A stretch of 8,241 bases of DNA from FEN-727 sp036508635 (GTDB taxonomy: Bacteria; Actinomycetota; Geothermincolia; Fen-727; Anoxymicrobiaceae), in NCBI GenBank assembly GCA_036508635.1, contig DATCGY010000254.1, positions 1 through 8,241 of the forward strand, read 5' to 3'. The notes under the pieces are model-generated. The model made no database searches. It saw nothing but the letters and a program-made list of their open reading frames with translations, and was not told where the DNA came from. This document shows, one piece after another, positions 1-5,279 of this stretch (within the stretch, counting starts at the first letter, position 1; each line of letters starts with the position of its first letter). A program made the translations under genes and the position numbers.

Positions 1-1317
1 CGGCTCGGCCACCGCCTCTATGTTCACTCCGAGGACATCCGCGAAGATCTGCATCCACAGGTCGCTCTTGGCGCCTCCGCCGATCGCCCGGAGGACGACA
101 TCATCGAACCCGCAGGTCCTTACCCCTTCGAGCATCCAGCGCCCATGGAGAGCCACCCCCTCGAACAGAGACCTGACCATGTCGCGGCCCCTGTGGTCGA
201 GGCTCAGATTGATGAACCCTCCTCGCACAGTCGTATCGGGTATGGGCGAGCGTTCTCCGAACATCCAGGGATTAAAGATGAGGCCGTGGCTGCCAGGCTC
301 AGCGCTTGCGGCGACGTCATTGAGGAAGTCCATGATATCCACGTCTGGCCCGCATTCGATATCGCAGGGAATGAGGTGCTCGCTGAACCACTTGAAACAC
401 GCGCCCGCGCTCTCCATCTCCGAGAGCAGCAGGTGCCTGGTCGGGTCGGCGGACGATATGCTCACTATCCCCTTGCGCCCGTTGTTAGCCTCCTTCGGCA
501 TCGTCACCGCGATCCAGCCGGAAGAGCCGATGTAGATATGGCCCTGGCCGTCGATCACGGCTCCTGAGCCCACTGTCGCACTCGGAACGTCGCCGGTGCC
601 CGTGAACACCGGGGTGCCGGGCACCAGTCCCATCTCTTCGGCCGCCTTCTTCGTAAGGACTCCTGGTTGCTCGTGCGAGGCCATGACCTTCGGCATCTTG
701 GTTGGGTCTACCTTGACGAGCTTAAGGAGAGTGTAATCCCAGTCTTTCTTCTTGAAGTTGAAAGCCCCGGTGGCTGACGCGGCCGAGTAATCGTAGACGA
801 ACTCGCCACAGGACTTGTTCACCAGATAGCTGCACACCTCGAGGATGGCGTGCGTCTCGTTGTAGATGCCAAGCTCGTGCTGCTTGAGCCACATCAGCTT
901 GGCAATGACGTCCTTGCCCGTCGGCAGTCCGCCGGCGATAGCCAGCAGCAGCGGCTTTGTGAGCCAGCGGATTATCTTGTCGGCCTGTTCCTGGGCGCGG
1001 CCGTCGAGCCAGATGATGGCCGGGCGCAGCGGCGTGCCCGCCTGGTCGACGGGAAGTACGCCTATCATCTGCGTCGAGTAGATGACACCCACGACTTTCT
1101 CAGGGTCGATCGAGGTCTCTTCGAGGACCTCGCGGGTCGTGCGGGTTACAGCTTCCCACCAGTCGCCCGGGTCCTGTTCCGCCCAGTTCTCGCGCGGATA
1201 GCTCGTTTCGTAAGGGGAGAACCTGCTCGCGAGGATCCTGCCGCTCAGGTCGCAGAGCGCCGCCTTGCTCCCACCGGTACCCACGTCATGAGCTATAACG
1301 TACCTGTCGTCAGACAC
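1..1317 (-). CDS. FGGY-family carbohydrate kinase (xylulokinase-like), C-terminus cut by window edge
   Basis: ATP-dependent sugar or polyol kinase of the FGGY family, cytoplasmic. 439 codons are present; the family usually runs near 500, so roughly 60 C-terminal residues lie outside. The GTG start at 1317 follows GGAGG with a 7-nt gap. Seen in the translation: N-terminal phosphate-binding segment DVGTGGSKAALCD (residues 11-23), WAEQDPGDWW (45-54), RPAIIWLDGR (98-107), the signature-1-like KLMWLKQ (140-146), the probable catalytic Asp243 in GTGDVPSATVG, and the C-terminal AIGGGAKSDLWMQIFADVLG (411-430). The segment QMIG (83-86) replaces the QMHG usual in xylulokinases, and GTGDVPSA departs from GGGDNAAA, so the substrate may not be xylulose. 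It lies 60 bp behind the TetR-type gene on the same strand, which suggests co-transcription and possible control by it. Family assignment is secure; substrate is unknown. Confidence 0.93.
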   Translation of the reverse strand, partial: MSDDRYVIAHDVGTGGSKAALCDLSGRILASRFSPYETSYPRENWAEQDPGDWWEAVTRTTREVLEETSIDPEKVVGVIYSTQMIGVLPVDQAGTPLRPAIIWLDGRAQEQADKIIRWLTKPLLLAIAGGLPTGKDVIAKLMWLKQHELGIYNETHAILEVCSYLVNKSCGEFVYDYSAASATGAFNFKKKDWDYTLLKLVKVDPTKMPKVMASHEQPGVLTKKAAEEMGLVPGTPVFTGTGDVPSATVGSGAVIDGQGHIYIGSSGWIAVTMPKEANNGRKGIVSISSADPTRHLLLSEMESAGACFKWFSEHLIPCDIECGPDVDIMDFLNDVAASAEPGSHGLIFNPWMFGERSPIPDTTVRGGFINLSLDHRGRDMVRSLFEGVALHGRWMLEGVRTCGFDDVVLRAIGGGAKSDLWMQIFADVLGVNIEAVAEP

Positions 1318-1377
1318 TATGCACCCTCCAGTCAACGTCCGCGCGAGCGCCTGCGGCGCCCGACATTCCGTTAGCCG

Positions 1378-2010
1378 CTATTTGACTCCCATTCCGCTTC
1401 CGGACCTACTTGCACCCGCAGTCATTAGGGAAAGCGCTGCGCTTTTCAATTCCTCGCCGATGCCCCGAAACCTACCCCCGGTCCCTATTACAGTCCCGTA
1501 AAAATCGAGGCCTTCGGTCATTGCGATAACCGTGTCCGCGAGAAGCCCGGCATCCATCTCCCGGATCAGTCCGTGCTCCATCAGGTTCTTGAACTCCTCT
1601 TTGAGAGGTTCCCTGAAGGCGCCGTAAATGGCCTTGAACCGGCGCTTTATCTCGTCGTTATGAAAGCCCAGGTAGTGACATGCGTGGAAAACACTCTGGT
1701 CGACGTGCTCCATCCAATCGCGGCCGAACAGCATGTCGAGTATCGCATCGAGCCTCTTGTTGGGGTCCGCGATCTCCTGTATCCATCCGATGTAAGACTC
1801 GCTGTAGAGCTCCGCGATGTAATCGACCAGCGCAATGGTCATCTGTTCTTTGCTGGAGAAATAGTGAATGAGCAAGCTGGGATGCACTCCCATCGAGCTG
1901 GCGATTTTTGCAAGCGACGCGCGCTCGAGCCCCTCGTCCCTCAGGACTTTGTAGAAGTGCTCGAGGATCTCCTGTTTCCTGATCGGCGCCTTGTCTTTTG
2001 GTCTTGCCAT
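1378..2010 (-). CDS. TetR/AcrR-family transcriptional regulator
   Basis: DNA-binding one-component regulator of 210 residues, a normal TetR length. The N-terminal domain shows the family pattern: helix 1 IRKQEILEHFYKVLRDEGLE (10-29), then a helix-turn-helix over about 31-50 (ASLAKIASSMGVHPSLLIHYF) followed by SSKEQM, typical of the start of helix 4. The rest (about 55-200) is helical and would be the ligand-binding and dimer domain; its ligand cannot be read from sequence. ATG at 2010 is the only sensible start before the helix-turn-helix, but no Shine-Dalgarno sequence lies within the usual distance: the leader is AT-rich, and the nearest purine run (GAAGG) is 15 nt away. Its promoter and likely autoregulatory repeats lie just upstream. 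The FGGY kinase gene follows on the same strand, so local control of a sugar-use unit is likely. Confidence 0.93.
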   Translation of the reverse strand: MARPKDKAPIRKQEILEHFYKVLRDEGLERASLAKIASSMGVHPSLLIHYFSSKEQMTIALVDYIAELYSESYIGWIQEIADPNKRLDAILDMLFGRDWMEHVDQSVFHACHYLGFHNDEIKRRFKAIYGAFREPLKEEFKNLMEHGLIREMDAGLLADTVIAMTEGLDFYGTVIGTGGRFRGIGEELKSAALSLMTAGASRSGSGMGVK

Positions 2011-2079
2011 AATTAATTAAACGAACCTTCAATTAATTAAAAGCATGATAATTCGCATCCATTTGGCTGTCAAGGTTCG
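2011..2079 (-). promoter_or_regulatory. Promoter and candidate operator of the TetR-type gene
   Basis: On the minus strand a perfect -35 TTGACA (2073-2068) is followed after exactly 17 bp by -10 TATCAT (2050-2045, five of six consensus bases). The start point would be near 2039-2037, giving a leader of about 28 nt. Repeats surround the promoter. CGAACCTT (minus, 2079-2072) runs into the -35 box, and its inverted partner AAGGTTCG (minus, 2029-2022) lies downstream of the start point, with 42 bp between. The 10-mer AATTAATTAA occurs twice (2011-2020 and 2031-2040), exactly 20 bp apart, or two helical turns. TetR-family repressors commonly bind dyads over their own promoter; assigning these repeats as the operator is inference. 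Confidence 0.72.
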
Positions 2080-2174
2080 GAGTTGCCTCGGGTACATTTT
2101 TTTGAGGTAACCAATGGACGTTCGAGTACACATTCTTTATTGACGCAACGGGGGTTTTAGTCCGTCAGGGCCCA

Positions 2175-2204
2175 CCGAACCTGAGCCGGGTCTCTCAGGC
2201 CCGG
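2175..2204 (-). terminator. Stem-loop directly behind the DUF3786 gene (possible terminator, no U-tract)
   Basis: Read on the minus strand, CCGGGCCTGAG (2204-2194) can pair with CTCAGGTTCGG (2185-2175) around the 8-nt loop AGACCCGG. The RNA has an 11-bp stem with two adjacent G-U pairs. The plus-strand transcript would have C-A mismatches at those two places, so the hairpin is designed for, or at least favours, the minus-strand message. It starts two bases after the TGA of the DUF3786 gene. No T-run follows, so it is not a textbook intrinsic terminator; it may protect the 3' end or help Rho-dependent termination. Confidence 0.45.
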
Positions 2205-2205
2205 G

Positions 2206-2838
2206 TCATTTCCTCCCCTTAAGAGGAAGGCAGAGACGCTCGGCAGTGACGATGCCGAGGGCGGCTATGTCTTCGGTATGGAGATAGTAGGGAATGCTGG
2301 GTTGGAAGAGTATGTTGGCGGCGCCGGCGACGTCGTCTGTCGAAGGCCAGAGTATCACTAGGATGTGCACCCTGGGCAGTGCCTGGATGACAAACGAATA
2401 ATCGCCAGCGTCACCGGCCTTGCCGTCGAGCGAGTGTGCAACTCTTACGAACTCCTCGGGAGCGTCCCCGAAACGGTCGGCTAGCCTCGATTCGGCCATG
2501 GATTCGAATGCTCGGGAGAAATCCCTGCCACCGGGCATATCACGGTAAGCCAGCCAGCCGGCGGCACGTAGCGGCTCTCCCCTGTAATAAAGGTAGTGGA
2601 GCGCGACTATGGCCACAGCACCCGACAGGGGCTTGCCGGAAGCACCCGTCACCTCTCCACCGGGGAACCCCACCGAGACATCCTCGCCCAGGAACGGTAC
2701 AACAAAACGCCCGGCGGAGCTGTCGAAAGTGATGCCTCTCTCCGCGGCAGTAAGCTCGGGATCGAGCGAAGCGACAGCTACCCTGACCTCTGCCTCGGCG
2801 ATCGAGTAAGCTTTACGCCCTTCGAACATCATGGACAT
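2206..2838 (-). CDS. DUF3786 domain protein
   Basis: A 210-residue soluble protein matching the DUF3786 family over most of its length. Family features seen: GITFDSSAGRFVVPFLGEDVSV (35-56), ALHYLYYRGEPL (79-90) followed by GWLAYRDMPGG (94-104), F..RVAHSLDG (130-139), and the C-terminal ALPRVHILVILWPSTDD...ANILFQPSIPYYLHTEDIAALG (153-195). The family is known mostly from anaerobes and has no established function that I can state. The start is set at ATG 2838 because AAGGAGG (2853-2847) lies 8 nt before it; the GTG at 2847 would overlap that ribosome-binding site. A further ATG pair follows within five codons. No signal peptide or membrane segment is evident. It is divergent from the small membrane protein at 2908 and is followed by a strong hairpin, so it is probably monocistronic. 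Confidence 0.85.
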   Translation of the reverse strand: MSMMFEGRKAYSIAEAEVRVAVASLDPELTAAERGITFDSSAGRFVVPFLGEDVSVGFPGGEVTGASGKPLSGAVAIVALHYLYYRGEPLRAAGWLAYRDMPGGRDFSRAFESMAESRLADRFGDAPEEFVRVAHSLDGKAGDAGDYSFVIQALPRVHILVILWPSTDDVAGAANILFQPSIPYYLHTEDIAALGIVTAERLCLPLKGRK

Positions 2839-2907
2839 CTCTTGCACCTCCTTGATGAATACTCTAGTAGAATATATCCACAGTCAGCGAGCTAGAAAAG
2901 GAAATCA
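2839..2907. promoter_or_regulatory. Divergent intergenic region with weak overlapping promoter candidates
   Basis: This 69-bp AT-richer gap separates two divergent genes and must hold both starts if each has its own promoter. For the minus-strand DUF3786 gene, TTTTCT (2899-2894) and TATATT (2876-2871) are spaced by 17 bp, but the -35 matches only three of six bases. For the plus-strand gene, TAGAAT (2868-2873) resembles a -10 box with no good -35. The two -10 candidates overlap, so the promoters could interfere. The ribosome-binding sites are clearer: AAGGAGG at 2853-2847 (minus) and AAGGA at 2898-2902 (plus). Confidence 0.3.
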
Positions 2908-3360
2908 TTGCACTGGACAACGCATGTGGTAGTGGGCGCGACCGCGGGTTACCTTGTCGACAGGCCTCTGCCTGCTCTCATCGTGGGTTTCGCGAGCCAC
3001 CCGCTCCTCGATATAACGCCGCATCACGACCCGGATCATGATATAGGGTATGTCCTCGACACGGTGGCCGGTGTCGGTGCGTTGAGCATCCTGCTGTTCA
3101 ACCGGCTGGTTCGCAGTGATGGCCGGCATCGGGCAATTCTCTGGGGTGCGATCGGTGGCGCGCTCCCCGATATGGAGCTCCTGGTCAAGCTGTTCAAAGA
3201 CATCGAGACCGAAGATTACAAGTTTCCCTGGCACAATGGAACGCTTCCCCACCGGCAGACGCACCTTGCCGGCTCGGTGATATCGCAAACGGTGTTGATC
3301 GTCGTTATGCTGTCCCTGGCGTGGTTGAAGTTCAGGCGCATGCGGAAGAAAGGTTCTTAA
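2908..3360 (+). CDS. Small histidine-rich membrane protein, putative metal-dependent hydrolase-like (DUF457/YdjM-like type)
   Basis: A 150-residue protein with TTG start at 2908, five nt after AAGGA. It opens with HWTTH (2-6), continues with a hydrophobic stretch and then GFASHPLLDITPHHDPDHD (27-45), a dense cluster of His and Asp (H31, D35, H39, H40, D41, D43, H44, D45). Further possible ligands are D88 in GALPDME and H109, H115 and H119 in WHNGTLPHRQTHLAG. Hydrophobic segments lie at about 7-30, 49-66, 76-88 and 121-141, and the tail is basic (KFRRMRKKGS). The arrangement resembles small inner-membrane proteins annotated as metal-dependent hydrolases, in which conserved His/Asp face the active site, but I cannot name a substrate. 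It is the only plus-strand gene and its stop shares bases with the queE stop. The family call is moderate; catalytic activity is unproven. Confidence 0.72.
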   Translation: MHWTTHVVVGATAGYLVDRPLPALIVGFASHPLLDITPHHDPDHDIGYVLDTVAGVGALSILLFNRLVRSDGRHRAILWGAIGGALPDMELLVKLFKDIETEDYKFPWHNGTLPHRQTHLAGSVISQTVLIVVMLSLAWLKFRRMRKKGS

Positions 3361-4103
3361 GCCAGCCTCAGCACCTGGTGGATTCTTGGTATCACCCTGA
3401 CATCGGGGTGAGCCTCAAGGGCCCTGCGCTGGATATCCAGTAGAAGAGGACCCCCGACGCCTATTTCACCCCGGCGGCCCATGACGGGCTGTATCACGAT
3501 GGTGGCCAGGCGCCCCGAAGCGTTCACCACTTCGACGGCCTGCATGACCTCGTCCATTTCCACTTCCTCGGTGACCACAATCTTTACGAACAGGTTGGCG
3601 ACGTCGCATGCCTTGAGGAACTCCAGGTTCACCTCGAACCTCTCCGGCTCACCCGTACAGGACGGGATCTTGATGTCCGCGCATACGTACTCGACGTGCT
3701 CGACCACGCCGGCGAGCTCGTCGGGGAAAGTGCCGTTTGTCTCCAGGTAATTGGTAAATCCTTCGGCTTTGAGAGCGGGGAGCAATTCCCTGAGAAAGTC
3801 CGCCTGTATCAGCGGCTCGCCGCCGGTTATCGCCATGGAGTGATGCCCGGTTATCCGCAGCCTTCCCACCACGCCGGTCACGTCCTCGACGGACATGGTG
3901 TTCGGTATGAAGTCGCACCGGCCCGTGCCCGCTATCGTCTCGACGCGACAAGTCGCGGCGGGCCGGCGGGCCTGTGGGGTGTCGCAATAGAGACAGGCGA
4001 GGTTGCACCCGCCGAGGCGCACGAAGATCTGCCTGCATCCAAGCAGAGGGCCCTCTCCCTGGACCGAATCGAAAATCTCCTCGATGTTACCGCGAGTCGA
4101 CAA
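3357..4103 (-). CDS. queE: 7-carboxy-7-deazaguanine synthase QueE (radical SAM)
   Basis: Radical-SAM enzyme that rearranges 6-carboxy-5,6,7,8-tetrahydropterin to 7-carboxy-7-deazaguanine, the second committed step toward preQ0 and queuosine. 248 residues. Seen: the N-terminal family segment EIFDSVQGEGPLLG (9-22), the cluster motif CNLACLYC (C33, C37, C40; CxxxCxxC, the standard spacing for a [4Fe-4S] cluster and S-adenosylmethionine), AITGGEPLIQ (91-100), LETNGT (120-125), ADIKIPS (142-148), and the end IPRIHQVL (239-246). A stretch of about 50 residues between the cluster and GGEP is family-like. The start is TTG at 4103, seven nt after AGGA; that ribosome-binding site abuts the upstream stop (TAG then AAAGGA), and the genes are 13 bp apart, so translation is probably coupled. 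It is co-oriented with the DUF366 gene and queD. Function is confident. Confidence 0.95.
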   Translation of the reverse strand: MSTRGNIEEIFDSVQGEGPLLGCRQIFVRLGGCNLACLYCDTPQARRPAATCRVETIAGTGRCDFIPNTMSVEDVTGVVGRLRITGHHSMAITGGEPLIQADFLRELLPALKAEGFTNYLETNGTFPDELAGVVEHVEYVCADIKIPSCTGEPERFEVNLEFLKACDVANLFVKIVVTEEVEMDEVMQAVEVVNASGRLATIVIQPVMGRRGEIGVGGPLLLDIQRRALEAHPDVRVIPRIHQVLRLA

Positions 4104-4116
4104 GAGACCGTCCTTT

Positions 4117-4701
4117 CTAGAAGACCGGCCGTACCTTGCTTGCGTCCATTCTGACGTTCTTCATCTCTTCGATGAAGAGTCTCGCGACGTCGACTGCGAA
4201 CTTGTCGATGTCGTCGAGTCCCAGCTCCTCGAGCCCCACGGTCGTAACGGGCGTGCCCTCGCTGGTGACATTGAGGCCAAGGTGGATGAGCCCGGAGACC
4301 AGGCTGACCGTGGCGACCGATACGCTCAACTTGCCGCGCTCGTCGGAATCGGGTGCAACGGCGAAGAGGTTATCGTAGTCGCGTTCGATCTCAGCATCCT
4401 CGGACACGGTCTCCCCCAGCAGCTCGAGGACTACCGTGATAAGGAGGCGCTGGACCAGGACTATCTCGTTCATGCCTGTCCCAAATAGCTCCACGAGGAA
4501 ATGAAGCATGTCCTGCGACGATATCTCGGCGTGCTTCCGCCGGTCCTCCATGTCCACCATGAACTCCTCGGCGATGTTGCATGGGCCCCGGAAAGACACG
4601 ATGCTGTCGCCCAGCACGTCGAAATTGCCGTATGCCCACAACGGAGAGAGCTGTGATCCGTCGTACTCGATTGTCTTGCCTTTGAGATACTTGCCTTTCA
4701 C
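4117..4701 (-). CDS. DUF366 family protein, in the queD-queE cluster
   Basis: A 194-residue soluble protein matching DUF366 as I know it: YDGSQLSPLWAYGNFDVLGDSIVSFRGPCNI (13-43), MVDMED (48-53), MLHFLVELF (65-73), IVLVQRLLITVVLELL (80-95), and GKLSVSVATVSLVSGLIHLGLNVTSEGTPVTTVGLEELG (123-161). No biochemical function is established to my knowledge. The conserved acidic and polar segment YDGSQ, the RGPC and the SVSIAT-like block would be the places to look for an active site. The start is GTG at 4701, eight nt after GAGGGG (4715-4710); the nearby ATG at 4709 is in another frame and stops after three codons. It lies between queD and queE, 13 bp from queE, and behind its own promoter and structured leader. 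A role in deazaguanine or queuosine metabolism is inferred from this context only. Confidence 0.85.
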   Translation of the reverse strand: MKGKYLKGKTIEYDGSQLSPLWAYGNFDVLGDSIVSFRGPCNIAEEFMVDMEDRRKHAEISSQDMLHFLVELFGTGMNEIVLVQRLLITVVLELLGETVSEDAEIERDYDNLFAVAPDSDERGKLSVSVATVSLVSGLIHLGLNVTSEGTPVTTVGLEELGLDDIDKFAVDVARLFIEEMKNVRMDASKVRPVF

Positions 4702-4715
4702 CGAACCATCCCCTC

Positions 4716-4752
4716 AAAAAAAACGGCTTGTCCCCGGAGCCCGCATAAGCCG
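4716..4752 (-). terminator. Intrinsic terminator-like hairpin with U8 in the leader of the DUF366 gene
   Basis: On the minus strand CGGCTT (4752-4747) pairs with AAGCCG (4729-4724), a perfect 6-bp stem with a 17-nt loop, immediately followed by eight Ts (4723-4716). The T-run ends one base before the ribosome-binding site GAGGGG of the DUF366 gene, so termination here would silence DUF366 and queE. It could end queD transcripts, or act as an attenuator for the promoter at 4813-4785. The stem is short and the loop long, so it is likely only moderately efficient by itself. Confidence 0.6.
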
Positions 4753-4778
4753 CGGTCGCATGCTCCGGATGCCGCATT
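4716..4778 (-). promoter_or_regulatory. Candidate attenuator/riboswitch-like leader of DUF366-queE
   Basis: Besides the terminator, the leader can fold another way. CCGGAGC (4768-4762) pairs with GCTCCGG (4740-4734), seven perfect base pairs. Inside it CCGC (4755-4752) pairs with GCGG (4744-4741) with loop GGCTTAT, and outside it GCGGC (4775-4771) can pair with GCCGU (4727-4723). This alternative locks the 5' terminator arm in a loop and the 3' arm in the outer stem, so the two folds exclude each other. The GTG start is about 77 nt from the predicted transcription start. The context (7-deazaguanine genes) makes a preQ1-type or related ligand a reasonable guess, but I do not recognise a preQ1-I, -II or -III consensus. 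No convincing leader peptide is present. Confidence 0.5.
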
Positions 4779-4784
4779 AGGCCA

Positions 4785-4813
4785 ATTGTAGCGGCTGGGT
4801 CTCACGCTGTCAT
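4785..4813 (-). promoter_or_regulatory. Promoter of DUF366-queE
   Basis: ATGACA (4813-4808; five of six bases of TTGACA), a 17-bp spacer, and TACAAT (4790-4785; five of six bases of TATAAT) on the minus strand. The -35 begins eight bases after the queD stop. The start point would be near 4778, on A residues seven to eight nt beyond the -10. It would give DUF366 and queE expression independent of queD and puts the structured leader right at the 5' end of the message. Confidence 0.65.
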
Positions 4814-4820
4814 CAGGTTA

Positions 4821-5198
4821 TTATTCAATCGAGAAGCTGGCGCGCGCCTCTCCGGATTCCCACACTGTCACCGACTCGAGCTCGGCGCGCCACGATGAAC
4901 CCTCGACCGCGACCTTGAGCCTGTCAAAGATCGCGCGCGCAACATTCTCGGCGGTGGGCGCGAGACCGTCGAACGGTGGCACCTCGTTCAGGTACTCGTG
5001 GTCGAACGGGTCTATGGCCTCGTCCAGCGCCTTTTCCAGGTCCTCAAAATCCACGACCAGCCCGTCGGGCCCCAACTTGGCGGACCGCAACACGGCTTCG
5101 ACCGTCCAGGTGTGTCCGTGTAGTCTTGAGCACCTGCCAGGGTGCCCCTCGAGCTTATGGGCCGCGCTGAACTGCCTCTTTACGCCGAGCCTGTACAT
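4821..5198 (-). CDS. queD: 6-carboxy-5,6,7,8-tetrahydropterin synthase QueD
   Basis: Zinc enzyme of the 6-pyruvoyltetrahydropterin synthase fold that converts 7,8-dihydroneopterin triphosphate to 6-carboxy-5,6,7,8-tetrahydropterin, first committed step after GTP cyclohydrolase in preQ0/queuosine synthesis. 125 residues, normal for QueD. Zinc ligands are H14 in FSAAHKL and H27 and H29 in LHGHTW; the nucleophile would be C23 in CSRLHGH. Also present: GLVVDFEDL (46-54), FDHEYLNE (65-72, with H67 of the charge relay), PTAENVA (81-87), and the substrate-binding glutamate E114 in VWES. The presence of both C23 and the CxRLHGH context favours QueD over eukaryote-type PTPS. ATG at 5198 is eight nt after GAGGAG (5212-5207). 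It has its own extended -10 promoter upstream and lies 119 bp before the DUF366 gene on the same strand. Confidence 0.94.
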   Translation of the reverse strand: MYRLGVKRQFSAAHKLEGHPGRCSRLHGHTWTVEAVLRSAKLGPDGLVVDFEDLEKALDEAIDPFDHEYLNEVPPFDGLAPTAENVARAIFDRLKVAVEGSSWRAELESVTVWESGEARASFSIE

Positions 5199-5234
5199 GC
5201 CAAAAACTCCTCGCTCCTTCTGGATTCATTTTCG

Positions 5235-5263
5235 ATTATAGCACGGCGAAGCAGAGCAACCCA
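5235..5263 (-). promoter_or_regulatory. Extended -10 promoter of queD
   Basis: A perfect TATAAT (5240-5235, minus strand) is preceded by TGC, giving the extended -10 form TGnTATAAT. No good -35 exists (TGGGTT at 17-bp spacing, GGGTTG at 16), as is common with extended -10 promoters. Transcription would start near 5228, leaving a leader of about 30 nt before the queD ATG. The -35 area falls in one arm of the inverted repeat at 5254-5274. Confidence 0.7.
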
Positions 5264-5274
5264 CGCTGTTGCTC
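5254..5274 (-). repeat. Perfect 7-bp inverted repeat between the dehydratase-family gene and queD
   Basis: GAGCAAC and GTTGCTC form a perfect dyad around a 7-nt centre, a few bases behind the TGA at 5280. In RNA it is a stable hairpin that could close the upstream transcript, but the following TGCTTCG is not a U-tract. In DNA it overlaps the -35 region of the queD promoter, where an operator would sit. Either role is possible and neither is shown. Confidence 0.5.
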
Positions 5275-5279
5275 CCGCA

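Noticed and set aside
850..1374. A 174-codon plus-strand open frame inside the kinase gene
   Set aside because: The minus-strand frame encodes a clear FGGY kinase over the same bases; this frame gives an Arg/Ala-rich sequence without family resemblance, typical of a GC-rich shadow.
2114..2143. Nine-codon plus-strand frame behind a GAGGT in the gap upstream of the TetR-type gene
   Set aside because: Too short, with no promoter in that direction and nothing downstream on the same strand for it to regulate.
4698..4709. Three-codon frame ATG-GTT-CGG-TGA overlapping the DUF366 GTG start
   Set aside because: The ATG touches the GAGGGG ribosome-binding site with no spacing, so it cannot initiate well; GTG at 4701 has the ideal 8-nt gap.
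4734..4768. H-type pseudoknot reading of the DUF366 leader (preQ1-I-like fold)
   Set aside because: The 7-bp stem and the terminator stem do interleave, but the 4-nt loop that would have to span the 7-bp stem looks too short, and the characteristic preQ1-I loop sequence is not visible. Competing folds explain the pairing better.
4391..4777. Minus-strand frame opening with ATG at 4777 in the DUF366 leader, as a possible attenuation leader peptide
   Set aside because: It has no ribosome-binding site, starts at or next to the predicted transcription start, shows no run of a regulatory amino acid, and runs on through the DUF366 gene in the wrong frame.
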